Shown here piece by piece: positions 26,825 to 34,937 of a DNA stretch of 64,000 nucleotides. The position numbers and the translations under genes were made by a program. The notes under the pieces are model-generated. The model did no database searches. It was not told the DNA's origin and was given only the letters and a program-made list of their open reading frames with translations. Positions within the stretch are counted from its first letter, which is position 1; each line of letters opens with the position of its first letter. Location of the stretch: assembly GCA_038731605.1 (NCBI GenBank), contig JAVYQP010000001.1, positions 496,001 through 560,000 on the forward strand. Direction: 5' to 3'. This DNA is from WYZ-LMO2 sp038731605. GTDB lineage: Archaea; Halobacteriota; Archaeoglobi; Archaeoglobales; Archaeoglobaceae.

Positions 26825-27343
26825 ATGCAAAAAAGGGCACTGATCTTTGGCAGATTTCAACCATTCCACTTGGGGCATTTGGAAGTGATAAAGTGGGCAC
26901 TGAAGAGCTTTGACGAAATCGTGCTCCTCATCGGCATGGCTGACGAAAGTCACACGTTGAGGAACCCATTCACCGCTGGAGAGAGAATATGGATGATCCG
27001 TGAATCTTTGATCGAAAACGGGATAAGCCTTGACAAGATAATAACCGCAACCGTTCCCACGATGAGCGTTTACGTTGGCAACGCATTCTACATCCTCAAC
27101 CTCGTGCCAAAGATAAAGGCGATAATAACGAGGAACCCCATAATCGCACAGGTTTTCAAAGACGCCGGACTCGAAGTCTTGATCCCGCCAGATTTCAACA
27201 GAGAGAAGTTCAGAGGGACAACGATAAGAAAAATGATGCTGAACGGCGGAAATTGGAAGGAATGCGTCCCAAATGCGGTTGTTAGGATAATAGAATCGAT
27301 TAATGGTGTTGAAAGGCTCAAAAAAGCGAATTCGAGGGATTGA
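26825..27343 (+). CDS. nadM: Nicotinamide-nucleotide adenylyltransferase, archaeal type
   Basis: A 172-aa nucleotidyl transferase. The G-R-F-Q-P-F-H-L-G-H motif near the start carries the HxGH signature, and the C-terminal loop is G-T-T-I-R-K, the family's S/T-x-R motif. It joins NMN and ATP to make NAD. Family length is 170-180 aa. An AT-rich box at 26797-26806 is about 23 bases before the ATG, so it likely has its own leaderless transcript though it follows idsA by 28 bases. Confidence 0.93.
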   Translation: MQKRALIFGRFQPFHLGHLEVIKWALKSFDEIVLLIGMADESHTLRNPFTAGERIWMIRESLIENGISLDKIITATVPTMSVYVGNAFYILNLVPKIKAIITRNPIIAQVFKDAGLEVLIPPDFNREKFRGTTIRKMMLNGGNWKECVPNAVVRIIESINGVERLKKANSRD

Positions 27344-27385
27344 GTTCGGGGAGAAGTTTAAAATATGTCTTCTCCTACGATTTTC

Positions 27386-28102
27386 ATGGAACGAGAGGCG
27401 GAGATAATCGTGGAGAAACCGTCCGTTAAGAACGCAATCCTCGTCACGAGCTTTCCCGGTGTTGGACTCGTGGGAACGATAGCGAGCGCTTATTTCATAA
27501 ACGAGCTAAAGCTCGATGCAATCGGAATCCTCGACTCGAAACTATTGCCACCGATTGCCTCGCTTTACGAAGGTGTGGTGTTACCGCCGATAAGGATTTA
27601 CGAGTCCGAGGATCTGAACTTGCTTCTAATCCACTCCGACGTTCCGATAGTCCCGCAGATCGCTTACGGGATAAGCAAGACAATCGTCAGCTGGGCGATG
27701 GAAGTTAAGGCAAGGAGAGTTTACTCCTTAGCGGGAATTGCGACTTTCGAGGATAAGAAGAGAGTTTTTGGAGCGGTAACGCAGAAGGAGCTGATAGACG
27801 AGATAAAGGATCATGTCGAGATCTTCAGAACTGGAACGATTTCCGGGATTGCGGGAAGCATATTGAACGAATGTGTCGCAACTAAGTTCCCGGGAATTGC
27901 GCTTCTTGGCGAAACCTCTGGTTTTAACCCAGATCCAAGGGCTGCTGCGAACATAATTGGGGCGATGAACAAGATCTTTGGCTGGAACATCAGCGTGGAT
28001 AAGTTGATCGAGGAAGCGGAGTTTATAGAGGCGCAGATGCAGAAACTGGCTGAGCAAGCGGTGCAGGAAGTGAAGAGGGAAGAGTTCCCGATGTATAGGT
28101 GA
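27386..28102 (+). CDS. PAC2 family protein (proteasome assembly chaperone-like)
   Basis: A 238-aa PAC2/DUF75 protein, with F-P-G-V-G-L-V-G-T-I-A near residue 20, the I-R-I-Y-E strand, S-L-A-G-I and the late L-L-G-E-T-S-G segment. Eukaryotic PAC2 helps build 20S proteasome rings; archaeal members have been proposed to act similarly but this is not settled. The ATG at 27386 is chosen over the ATG at 27365 because a TATA-like box (27356-27365) overlaps the earlier codon and lies 25 bases before the later one. The C-terminus is helical and charged. Followed closely by DUF473. Confidence 0.8.
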   Translation: MEREAEIIVEKPSVKNAILVTSFPGVGLVGTIASAYFINELKLDAIGILDSKLLPPIASLYEGVVLPPIRIYESEDLNLLLIHSDVPIVPQIAYGISKTIVSWAMEVKARRVYSLAGIATFEDKKRVFGAVTQKELIDEIKDHVEIFRTGTISGIAGSILNECVATKFPGIALLGETSGFNPDPRAAANIIGAMNKIFGWNISVDKLIEEAEFIEAQMQKLAEQAVQEVKREEFPMYR

Positions 28103-28107
28103 TGGAG

Positions 28108-28497
28108 ATGAGATGTTACGTGTTCAGCGGGATTGCCAAAGGGGTTCTCGAGGACATAATGAGGAGGAACATTAGGACCATAGAGCTTAGGAGTGCCCAC
28201 AACGTCGCAACTGCACTTCGTGTTAACCTTGGCGACTGCGTCTTTTTGACGTATTCGAAAACGAGAGACCTCGACAGAGGTGTGGGCGGAGTGATTGCGG
28301 AGGTGAACGGAAAGGAAGTCGTGCATCAGTCCCTGTTTTACGCTTCCCCGCATTACGTAGAAGAGAGCGAGATGGCGGTTGTTAGGCTTAAACTTAACCC
28401 AAAGGGAATCGGAAGAATAATCCAGATCAGGGCTGGCGACATTCTCGATGCAATCGAAGCAGAAGTCGTCGAGGTCACGACTTTCAGTGCTTGGTAA
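28108..28497 (+). CDS. DUF473 family protein
   Basis: A 129-aa archaeal protein that I assign to DUF473 from its compact beta-rich pattern: R-C-Y-V-F-S-G-I-A, L-R-V-N-L-G-D-C-V-F-L-T and G-I-G-R-I-I-Q-I-R-A-G-D. Family function is unknown; the fold has been compared with PUA-like RNA-binding domains, but I cannot confirm this. The start at 28108 has AGGTGAT five bases ahead; ATG 28102 and GTG 28099 are alternatives. Cotranscribed with PAC2. Confidence 0.6.
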   Translation: MRCYVFSGIAKGVLEDIMRRNIRTIELRSAHNVATALRVNLGDCVFLTYSKTRDLDRGVGGVIAEVNGKEVVHQSLFYASPHYVEESEMAVVRLKLNPKGIGRIIQIRAGDILDAIEAEVVEVTTFSAW

Positions 28498-28505
28498 ACT
28501 TTTTT

Positions 28506-29411
28506 ATGCTCGAGAAGTTCGAGGGCTGTATCTTAGGGCTCGCAATCGGCGATGCCTTGGGAATGCCTGCGGAAGGCTTGAGCAGGGAAAAAGTTAAGGA
28601 GATCTATGGAGAAATAAGGGACTTCCTCCCGTCTCCCTACGGTGACTTGAAGGCTGGAGAGTGGACTGATGATACGGAGCAAACTCTTTTGCTTGCGGAA
28701 TCGATAATCGAAACCACCTACTTCAGCCCGGAGAACTTTGCTGAGAAGCTGAAGAATTGGTTTTACACAGCGCAAAGGATTGGTCCAACCTCGAGAACTG
28801 CGATCCTCAGGCTTCTCAGGGGATTCGGTTGGTATGAGTCTGGCGTCGAAAGCGACACGTGCGGAGCAGCGATGCGAGTTGCGCCGATTGGGTTAGTCTA
28901 CCACTTCAACTTCAACCTCGTTGAAAAATACGCAGAGATCTCTTCAAGGATAACGCATTCGAGTAGTGTTGCGATTGCCTCAGCAATTGCGGTTGCAATA
29001 GCGATCGCCTGCAAGATGCTCGACTTCAGCGACGAGGAAATGCTGGAAGAGGTTCTTAAGAGAGTCGAGGACTACGACAGTCTTCTCGCAGACAAGATTC
29101 GGTTTGCATACGAGATAAGGGATAAAGACCTCGACTACGCAGTTGAAAAGCTTGGAAACACGATTTCAGCACTCGATGTTGTGCCGATGGCTTTTTACTG
29201 CTCTTTTTCTGAGAGAGATTTTGAGGGTGCGGTTCTGAAGTCTGCGAACGCAGGAGGAGATGCGGATTCGATCGCTTCGATCTGCGGAGCCATAAAAGGA
29301 ATAGATGGAGTTGCAGAGAAGTTTCTTGGGAAACTGAAAGACGTTGATTTGCTGAAAGACGTCGCTTTTAGGCTCTACGAGCTCCACATGAAAATAGCAA
29401 AGGTAATTTAA
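28506..29411 (+). CDS. ADP-ribosylglycohydrolase family protein (DraG-like)
   Basis: A 301-aa DraG-fold hydrolase. The metal-binding motifs are seen in order: G-L-A-I-G-D-A-L-G near residue 10, W-T-D-D-T-E near 52, and G-G-D-A-D-S-I-A-S near 255. These aspartates bind two Mg ions. Members remove ADP-ribose from arginine, serine or small molecules; the target here is unknown, and no ADP-ribosyltransferase (DraT) is close. The family often has a glutamate or threonine variant in the second motif, and T-D-D-T-E is a known form. It follows DUF473 by 8 bases. Confidence 0.88.
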   Translation: MLEKFEGCILGLAIGDALGMPAEGLSREKVKEIYGEIRDFLPSPYGDLKAGEWTDDTEQTLLLAESIIETTYFSPENFAEKLKNWFYTAQRIGPTSRTAILRLLRGFGWYESGVESDTCGAAMRVAPIGLVYHFNFNLVEKYAEISSRITHSSSVAIASAIAVAIAIACKMLDFSDEEMLEEVLKRVEDYDSLLADKIRFAYEIRDKDLDYAVEKLGNTISALDVVPMAFYCSFSERDFEGAVLKSANAGGDADSIASICGAIKGIDGVAEKFLGKLKDVDLLKDVAFRLYELHMKIAKVI

Positions 29412-29430
29412 ACTCGTGAGAACTTAAGCT

Positions 29431-30513
29431 ATGGTCACGATCGGAATCTTTGGTTCGCATTCTGCAAAGGAAATCGGGACTTCAGCGAAAGCCTGGGGGT
29501 TCAAGACTGTGCTCATAGCGCAGAAAGGACGTGACAAGCTCTACACGAAATACAACAGGCACCTTTACGATCATATCATCACCCTCGATTCCTTCAAGGA
29601 GATCGTGAATGAAGATGTCCAGGAAAAACTGCTCGAACTTGAAACGATCTTCATACCAAATCGAAGCTTTGCAGTCTACGTTGGATACGACAGGATTGAG
29701 AAAGAGTTCAAAGTCCCGATCTATGGAAATCGCTTTCTTCTCAGGGCTGAGGAGAGAAACGTCGAAAGGAACCAGTATTACCTGCTCGAAAAGGCTGGAA
29801 TAAGGATTCCGAAGTCTTTCAAGAGCCCAGAGGAGATCGACAGGCTTTGCATCGTAAAAGTCCAGCAGGCGAAGAACCCCCTGGAAAGGGCGTTTTTCTA
29901 CGCCGTCTCTCCTGAAGATTACTATAGGCAAGCCGAAAGGCTGATCAAGGAAGGAGTTATAACGGAAGAAGGACTCGAGAAAGCGAGGATCGAGGAGTTC
30001 GTTTTGGGGGCGAGATTTAATGCGAACTTCCACAGCTACGCTTTAAAGGACGTTTTCGGCGACTTCGACTTCGTGGGCTTCAGCGATCGAAGGCAAGTGA
30101 ATCTGCAAGGCTTCTTGAATCTACCTGCGAGAGAACAGCTGAAGATCGATGTTCCGATCAAAAACGAAGAAATTGGGCACTTCGGAGTCACAATGAGGGA
30201 GAGCAAGCAAGAAATTGTCTACGAATATGCGGAAAGGCTGATAAGGGTTTGCGAAAAGGAATATCCGCCAGGAATCGTTGGGCTTTTTGGGTTGCAAGGA
30301 GCGATGGCTTACTCGCCGAGCGACGAGCTCGAGTTCGTTGTCTTCGATGTCTCCTTCCGAGTCCCCGGGGATCCTGCGATCGGTCCGACTTCGCCTGAGA
30401 TGAGAAACCTAACGCTGAAACATGGAGTCAGAATCGAAGACCCGCTCGACTTGACGATGATGGAAATAAAAAAAGCGGAAGAAATGGGGAGAATTGAGGA
30501 AATAGTCACTTAG
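29431..30513 (+). CDS. purP: 5-formaminoimidazole-4-carboxamide ribonucleotide synthetase (PurP)
   Basis: A 360-aa ATP-grasp enzyme, the archaeal route that formylates AICAR with free formate and ATP. It begins with T-I-G-I-F-G-S-H-S-A, has the ATP-grasp core I-V-K-V-Q-Q-A-K and E-E-F-V-L-G-A-R-F-N, and ends with a V-F-D-V-S-F-R-V-P-G segment; length matches PurP. In the pathway it replaces the folate-dependent PurH step. A TATA-like TAATTTAAAC lies 23 bases before the ATG. The stop overlaps that of the small winged-helix gene on the other strand by 4 bases. Confidence 0.92.
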   Translation: MVTIGIFGSHSAKEIGTSAKAWGFKTVLIAQKGRDKLYTKYNRHLYDHIITLDSFKEIVNEDVQEKLLELETIFIPNRSFAVYVGYDRIEKEFKVPIYGNRFLLRAEERNVERNQYYLLEKAGIRIPKSFKSPEEIDRLCIVKVQQAKNPLERAFFYAVSPEDYYRQAERLIKEGVITEEGLEKARIEEFVLGARFNANFHSYALKDVFGDFDFVGFSDRRQVNLQGFLNLPAREQLKIDVPIKNEEIGHFGVTMRESKQEIVYEYAERLIRVCEKEYPPGIVGLFGLQGAMAYSPSDELEFVVFDVSFRVPGDPAIGPTSPEMRNLTLKHGVRIEDPLDLTMMEIKKAEEMGRIEEIVT

Positions 30514-30764
30514 GAAGCGTCTAAAAGCTCGATTCCGTCTTCTGTAAGCCTAAGCTTTCCTCCTTCCTCTTTTACAAAGCCTTCCTTTATGAGCCAATCC
30601 AGGTTGAACTTGAGCTGGAAATCTGTTAGGTTCAGCTCCTTTTTCACTTCATCCCTCGTTTTTCCCTGCGTGCCTATCGCACGGACTATGTCCCTCCTTA
30701 TCGGGCTCATCGAAGCCTTGAAGAGCTTCTCGTGGTGCTCCCTATCCCTAACCTTTTCTGCCAT
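30510..30764 (-). CDS. Small winged-helix DNA-binding protein
   Basis: An 84-aa protein that is nearly all one winged helix: helices around S-P-I-R-R-D-I-V-R-A-I and T-R-D-E-V-K-K-E-L-N-L-T, a recognition helix Q-L-K-F-N-L-D-W-L-I-K-E-G, and a wing with E-G-G-K-L-R-L-T. It is probably a transcriptional regulator; no ligand domain is present and the target is unknown. The ATG is about 26 bases after an AT-rich box at 30784-30795 with no ribosome site. It converges on purP. Confidence 0.75.
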   Translation of the reverse strand: MAEKVRDREHHEKLFKASMSPIRRDIVRAIGTQGKTRDEVKKELNLTDFQLKFNLDWLIKEGFVKEEGGKLRLTEDGIELLDAS

Positions 30765-30868
30765 GATTAAAGAGCGTTTTGTAGATATTAAATTTTTTCC
30801 ACGATTCCGAAGGTTTGCTCTTCTGCGTAAAAGATTAAAGAACCTCGAGGTTTTAAAGAGCTTAGATT

Positions 30869-32122
30869 TTAAGCTTCTCTCGGATCCGTTATCTCACCGT
30901 AAATCGCAGAAACCGCTGCGACCGCTGGGTTAACCAAGTATATTTTTCCCTCCGGGCTTCCTTGCCTTCCAATGAAGTTTCTGTTCGAAGTCGAAACGCT
31001 CACCTCTTGACTTGCGATCAAGCCGAAGCTTCCGCCCATACACGGTCCGCAGGAGGGAAACTCTACAATCGCTCCCGCATCTACGAAGATCTCGATGAGC
31101 CCATCTTTCAAGGCTCTCATGTATTCCCTTCTGCTTGCCGGGATAACGATCAATCTTACCCCCTTCGCAACCTTCTCCCCCTTCAAAAGCTCTGCTGCGA
31201 TCCTTAGGTCTTCGTATCTCCCATTCGTGCACGAGCCTATGAAGACCTGATCCACTTTTACACCCTTCACCTTCGAAACTCCCACGACGTTGTCGACCCT
31301 GTGCGGAACCGCAACCTGTGGCTCCATTCCCGTAACATTCAGATGCACAACCTCGAACTTTGCATCTTCATCGCTTTTCAGCGGTTCGCCCTTGAACTCT
31401 CGACCCATTTCCTTCAGATAATCAAGCGTGATCTTGTCGGGCTCAACGATCCCGGCTTTTCCACCCATCTCAATCGCCATGTTGCACATGGTAAAGCGAT
31501 CTGCCATTGGCAAACTCTCAACGACTTTTCCTGAGAAAAGACAGGCTTTGTAATTCGCACCCTCAGCACCAACATTGCCAATTATTCGGAGCACGATGTC
31601 TTTTCCGTAGACGAACTTCTCAAGCTTTCCCGTGATCTCGAACTTTATTGTCTCCGGGACCTTGAACCAAAGCTTTCCAGTTGCGAGAACACATCCCATG
31701 TCCGTCGATCCGATTCCAGTTGCGAAAGCTCCGAGTGCGCCATACATGCAACTATGGCTGTCCGCACCGACTACAAGCATCCCTGGCTCGACGTGGTTCT
31801 CGACCATCAGCTGATGCGCAATGCCGTTGCAGACATCGTAGTTCAGTATTCCTTGCTCTTTGGCGAAAATTCTGAGCATCTTTTGATTCTCCGCAGATTT
31901 CACGCTGTCCGCCGGGGCTTGGTGGTCGAAAGCCATTACAACTTTTTTCGGATCCCAAACTCTTGCATTTTTACCCGCTATCTCCTCGAACGCCTTTATT
32001 GCAAGTGGTGCGGTGATGTCGTGGATCATCGCTAAGTCTATGTTTGCGAACACAAAGTCTCCAGCGCTGACTTCTTTCCCGCAGGCTCTCGAGAATATCT
32101 TCTCCACGATCGTTTTACCCAT
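30869..32122 (-). CDS. leuC: 3-isopropylmalate dehydratase/homoaconitase large subunit
   Basis: A 417-aa aconitase-superfamily large subunit of the short archaeal type. The three cluster cysteines are in S-C-T-N-G (near residue 298) and C-G-P-C-M-G-G near 358-364; H-D-I-T-A-P, G-A-D-S-H-S-C and F-D-H-Q-A-P bind substrate. The proteins act with a separate small (swivelling) subunit on isopropylmalate, homocitrate-type acids or citraconate/2-methylmalate; sequence alone does not separate these. The small-subunit gene is not adjacent, which is unusual but known in archaea. Probable TATA CAATTATAA near 32157-32168. Confidence 0.88.
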   Translation of the reverse strand: MGKTIVEKIFSRACGKEVSAGDFVFANIDLAMIHDITAPLAIKAFEEIAGKNARVWDPKKVVMAFDHQAPADSVKSAENQKMLRIFAKEQGILNYDVCNGIAHQLMVENHVEPGMLVVGADSHSCMYGALGAFATGIGSTDMGCVLATGKLWFKVPETIKFEITGKLEKFVYGKDIVLRIIGNVGAEGANYKACLFSGKVVESLPMADRFTMCNMAIEMGGKAGIVEPDKITLDYLKEMGREFKGEPLKSDEDAKFEVVHLNVTGMEPQVAVPHRVDNVVGVSKVKGVKVDQVFIGSCTNGRYEDLRIAAELLKGEKVAKGVRLIVIPASRREYMRALKDGLIEIFVDAGAIVEFPSCGPCMGGSFGLIASQEVSVSTSNRNFIGRQGSPEGKIYLVNPAVAAVSAIYGEITDPREA

Positions 32123-32242
32123 GCGATCTCAGCTTTGATGGAGTATTTCACGTTTGCGTTATAATTGATTGTGATGATACTCGTGATAATTTGTATGAAT
32201 AAAAATGAAAAAATTTAAATACTCGGAATTTGTTGATGAGTC

Positions 32243-33640
32243 ATGATACGGTTTGTTGTGGGAACAGTTCTATTACTCCTTGCAGTTGGAATCGCAACCG
32301 CAGACTGTCCGTTCGAGAAATTAGGGGAGATCTACACTGCAAAAACCGACGAAGGAGTTAACATAAAGTTGCTCAGATATGCACCCATCGGCGAAAGACC
32401 GAACTATGGAGCACAGCCAGTCGTATTATTCAGCGGTCTCATGACCAGCATGGCTGAGTATCTCTCGCACACACCCGAAAGCCTTAGGGGGATTTACAAA
32501 GCTCAGCTACCAGCGGAGCTTGCGGACTGGGCAAAGAATGATCCGAGAATTCAGAAGGATCCACTGCTGTATTACAGCCTTGCATACTACCTTTGGAAGA
32601 AGGGTTACGACGTTTGGCTCGTTAACTACCGAGGCACTGGTTGTGGGTTGCTGAAAAGCGATATGGGAAGTTTGCAGACAAGTCTCGACGTCTGGGCAAT
32701 CTACGACACAAAGGCGGCGATAAGGAAAGTCTACGAGGTCACGGGAAAGAACTCGATCATAGGAGGGCACAGCACAGGCGGGCTTGTGAGCTACGTTTAC
32801 TTGCAGGGAACCAAGTTCGTTAACACTCCGGCGTGCTTACTTGCACAGCCGTGGTGCAAGAAAGTTGTGAGTGACAGCAATCTTGTGAACTATAGAAACG
32901 GCGTTAATGGCTACAAGAACTCGGAGACTGTTCTCGGGGTGATTGCAATAGATCCCGCGATGATTCCACCGTTGCCGAAGCTCCTCGATACGAAACTTGG
33001 GTGGACACTTCTCGATTACCCGATGTATATAGATCTCAGGGGCACGATTGAGAAGACCGCAAAAAGCAAGTTCGCATGGAATGCAACGCTTTTGACGATA
33101 AGCTTGCTCTTTGAAAGCATTTACAACCTATATGAAAATTACGGGGATAGATGTGAGCTCGTGAGAGATCTCACGTTCCTGAACCCGGATAACCTGAACC
33201 CCTACACGAGTGATTTTCTCGTTAGATACGTTGCGGACAACCTCTACACACCAACGCTTGCACAATACGGCGACTTCGGATTGCGAAACACGGCAAGAGA
33301 ATACTTTGAGAACGGAGGGAGATGGACGCTCGTAGTTCCACCTGAGCCAAATCCGGGAAAGGATGGCTATTACTACTACATATACAACATGAAGAAAGTT
33401 CAGGTTCCGTTTGTCACAGTTCTCTCCGAGCTTGACGGGCTCGTAGATGCGGATCAAATCATTAGAGACCTAATGCAGGCAAAAACGCAACATCCACTTG
33501 ACCGATACAAGGTAATCCCGAATACAGGACACGTGGATCTACCGTTTGGCAACAACGCTCCGGTTGAAGTCTTCCCATACATTGGCAAGTGGCTCGATGA
33601 TCTACAAGTGCAGAAAGGCTATATGGTGACTCCTCATTGA
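32243..33640 (+). CDS. Secreted alpha/beta hydrolase (lipase/esterase-like)
   Basis: A 465-aa protein with an N-terminal signal peptide: a short basic start, a leucine/valine-rich core of about 14 residues and a likely cleavage after G-I-A-T-A. The mature part is an alpha/beta hydrolase with V-N-Y-R-G-T-G ahead of the nucleophile elbow G-H-S-T-G (Ser177), a likely acid in S-E-L-D-G-L-V-D and a likely histidine in N-T-G-H-V-D-L. About 200 residues lie between elbow and acid, enough for a lid. It would work outside the membrane on esters or lipids; substrate unknown. TATA-like AAATTTAAAT is 27 bases before the ATG. No partner gene is near. Confidence 0.8.
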   Translation: MIRFVVGTVLLLLAVGIATADCPFEKLGEIYTAKTDEGVNIKLLRYAPIGERPNYGAQPVVLFSGLMTSMAEYLSHTPESLRGIYKAQLPAELADWAKNDPRIQKDPLLYYSLAYYLWKKGYDVWLVNYRGTGCGLLKSDMGSLQTSLDVWAIYDTKAAIRKVYEVTGKNSIIGGHSTGGLVSYVYLQGTKFVNTPACLLAQPWCKKVVSDSNLVNYRNGVNGYKNSETVLGVIAIDPAMIPPLPKLLDTKLGWTLLDYPMYIDLRGTIEKTAKSKFAWNATLLTISLLFESIYNLYENYGDRCELVRDLTFLNPDNLNPYTSDFLVRYVADNLYTPTLAQYGDFGLRNTAREYFENGGRWTLVVPPEPNPGKDGYYYYIYNMKKVQVPFVTVLSELDGLVDADQIIRDLMQAKTQHPLDRYKVIPNTGHVDLPFGNNAPVEVFPYIGKWLDDLQVQKGYMVTPH

Positions 33641-33750
33641 CTTTAAACTTTTTTGATCGCTTTAGCCACATTGTTGAATCACGAAACAAGAACCTAAGAT
33701 GATTAAGTTAGAAAGTTTTAAATTTTTGAAGGTGAATTTTTTCTACAGGG

Positions 33751-34149
33751 ATGTGCATGACACATAAAGAATGCATAGCTTTGGTTATAGCGTGTATGGA
33801 CTACCGATTTCAGGCGTCGATGTACGCTTGGCTAAGAAACATGGGTTTGGAGGGTCGCTACGACTTGGTGTGCCTTCCTGGAGCTACAAAGGATTTTGAC
33901 CAGAAAAAGCTTATAGAAGTAGTTCGCCTGGCGGTAGAGTTGCACAAGATTAGAGAAGTCCACATCGTTCATCACGAGGATTGTGGGGCCTACCGGCTGG
34001 CAGGATTTCAGAAAGAGCTCGAGCTACCAGCCCAGCAAGCAGACATGGAGAAAGCCAAGGAAGCGATTACAAAGTTATATCCCCAGTTGAACGTAAGACT
34101 TTGGCTTTTCCGTTTAAACAGCCAAAAGCCAGAAGAATGGCAGTTGTAA
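33751..34149 (+). CDS. Beta-carbonic-anhydrase-like protein
   Basis: A 132-aa protein with the zinc site of beta carbonic anhydrases: C-M-D-Y-R (Cys15, Asp17, Arg19) and H-H-E-D-C-G (His75, Cys78). It is much shorter than true beta enzymes (about 170-220 aa) and lacks their extended N- and C-terminal helices, so it belongs to a small CA-like group whose activity is uncertain. The ATG is preceded by an AT-rich box GTTTTAAATTT around 33720. Its stop meets the end of the pseudogene on the opposite strand. Confidence 0.65.
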   Translation: MCMTHKECIALVIACMDYRFQASMYAWLRNMGLEGRYDLVCLPGATKDFDQKKLIEVVRLAVELHKIREVHIVHHEDCGAYRLAGFQKELELPAQQADMEKAKEAITKLYPQLNVRLWLFRLNSQKPEEWQL

Positions 34150-34897
34150 CTAATTTTTATAGAGGAGATTTGAAAATAAATCCGTGATTCGCTCGTGCAA
34201 GCTGGAAAGCGTTTTCTTAGTGGTGTCAGGGTAAATTTGTTCTAAAGTTGAGAGAGCTTTGGAGATAGTAGTTTCCACTAACGGCAAGAATTCAAAGAAC
34301 TTCTCAACTTGCATTATTGGTCGCACACACTGTTGAGAGAACTCCATACTGTGTTGCGTTTCGAAGTTCTTGTAATTGCTTAGTTTTCGCTATATCTATT
34401 CTTGGAGAATCGAATAATTTTTCTGAGAAACCACGTGCAAGCTCGATGATCTGCAGGTGCCAGCTCCCCACTTCGACATTAAACACTCTCTTTAAGTATT
34501 CCCCACGCTTCACAATGTCCATCCATCTTTCACTCTAACCAAATTGTATGGAATGCCAACTTTATCATCGTAGATGGACACGCAACCGAATAGACTTAAA
34601 AGCGAAATCATTGCAGAAATCTGGGAATAATACAGCGTGGGATTAAAAGCCTCCTGAAAACTCTGGAGAGAACTTCTTACCTAAGGGTGTGTAGTCTTTA
34701 TTCCAAACTTTTGGGGAGATTACATTAGCGAACTCTACCACTGCCCAGAATTTGTTGCACGCCTCGTTTAATTGATTAAGTGAGCGATAAATCGAATAGG
34801 CGTCAAACAACGCATTTTCCGCATCTATTATTCGGTCGTCTATGTGATTTTATCTCCGAAATTTTTTGTAGCTGTGGCAATTTGTTGAGTTCGCCAT
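34150..34897 (-). pseudogene. Multiply frameshifted pseudogene, about 250 codons originally
   Basis: This 788-base gap holds no intact gene, but the minus strand reads as one protein cut by at least four frame changes. In order: an N-terminal helix (…E-L-N-K-L-P-Q-L-Q-K-I-S-E-I-K-S) at about 34850-34890; D-D-R-I-I-D-A-E-N-A-L-F-D-A-Y-S at about 34660-34846; Q-E-A-F-N-P-T-L-Y-Y-S-Q then D-D-K-V-G-I-P-Y-N-L-V-R-V-K-D-G at about 34525-34660; M-D-I-V-K-R-G-E-Y-L-K at 34345-34522; and V-R-P-I-M-Q-V-E-K-F-F to the stop at 34150. Each segment ends in a stop or loses sense just where another frame takes up. A TATA-like box near 34921 is 24 bases before the ATG at 34897. The family is not recognised. 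The two short ORFs at 34150-34347 and 34304-34522 are parts of it. Confidence 0.7.
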
Positions 34898-34937
34898 GTG
34901 GTTATTGAGGTTTTAGATATAAAAAATTTTTGAATAC

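Noticed and set aside
32168..32190. GTGATGA resembling a box C of a C/D guide RNA
   Set aside because: No matching box D or C'/D' with proper spacing was found, and the site lies in the upstream region of two divergent genes.
34150..34522. Two separate small minus-strand genes of 65 and 72 aa
   Set aside because: Both continue into other frames with coherent sequence, so they are better explained as pieces of one frameshifted gene.
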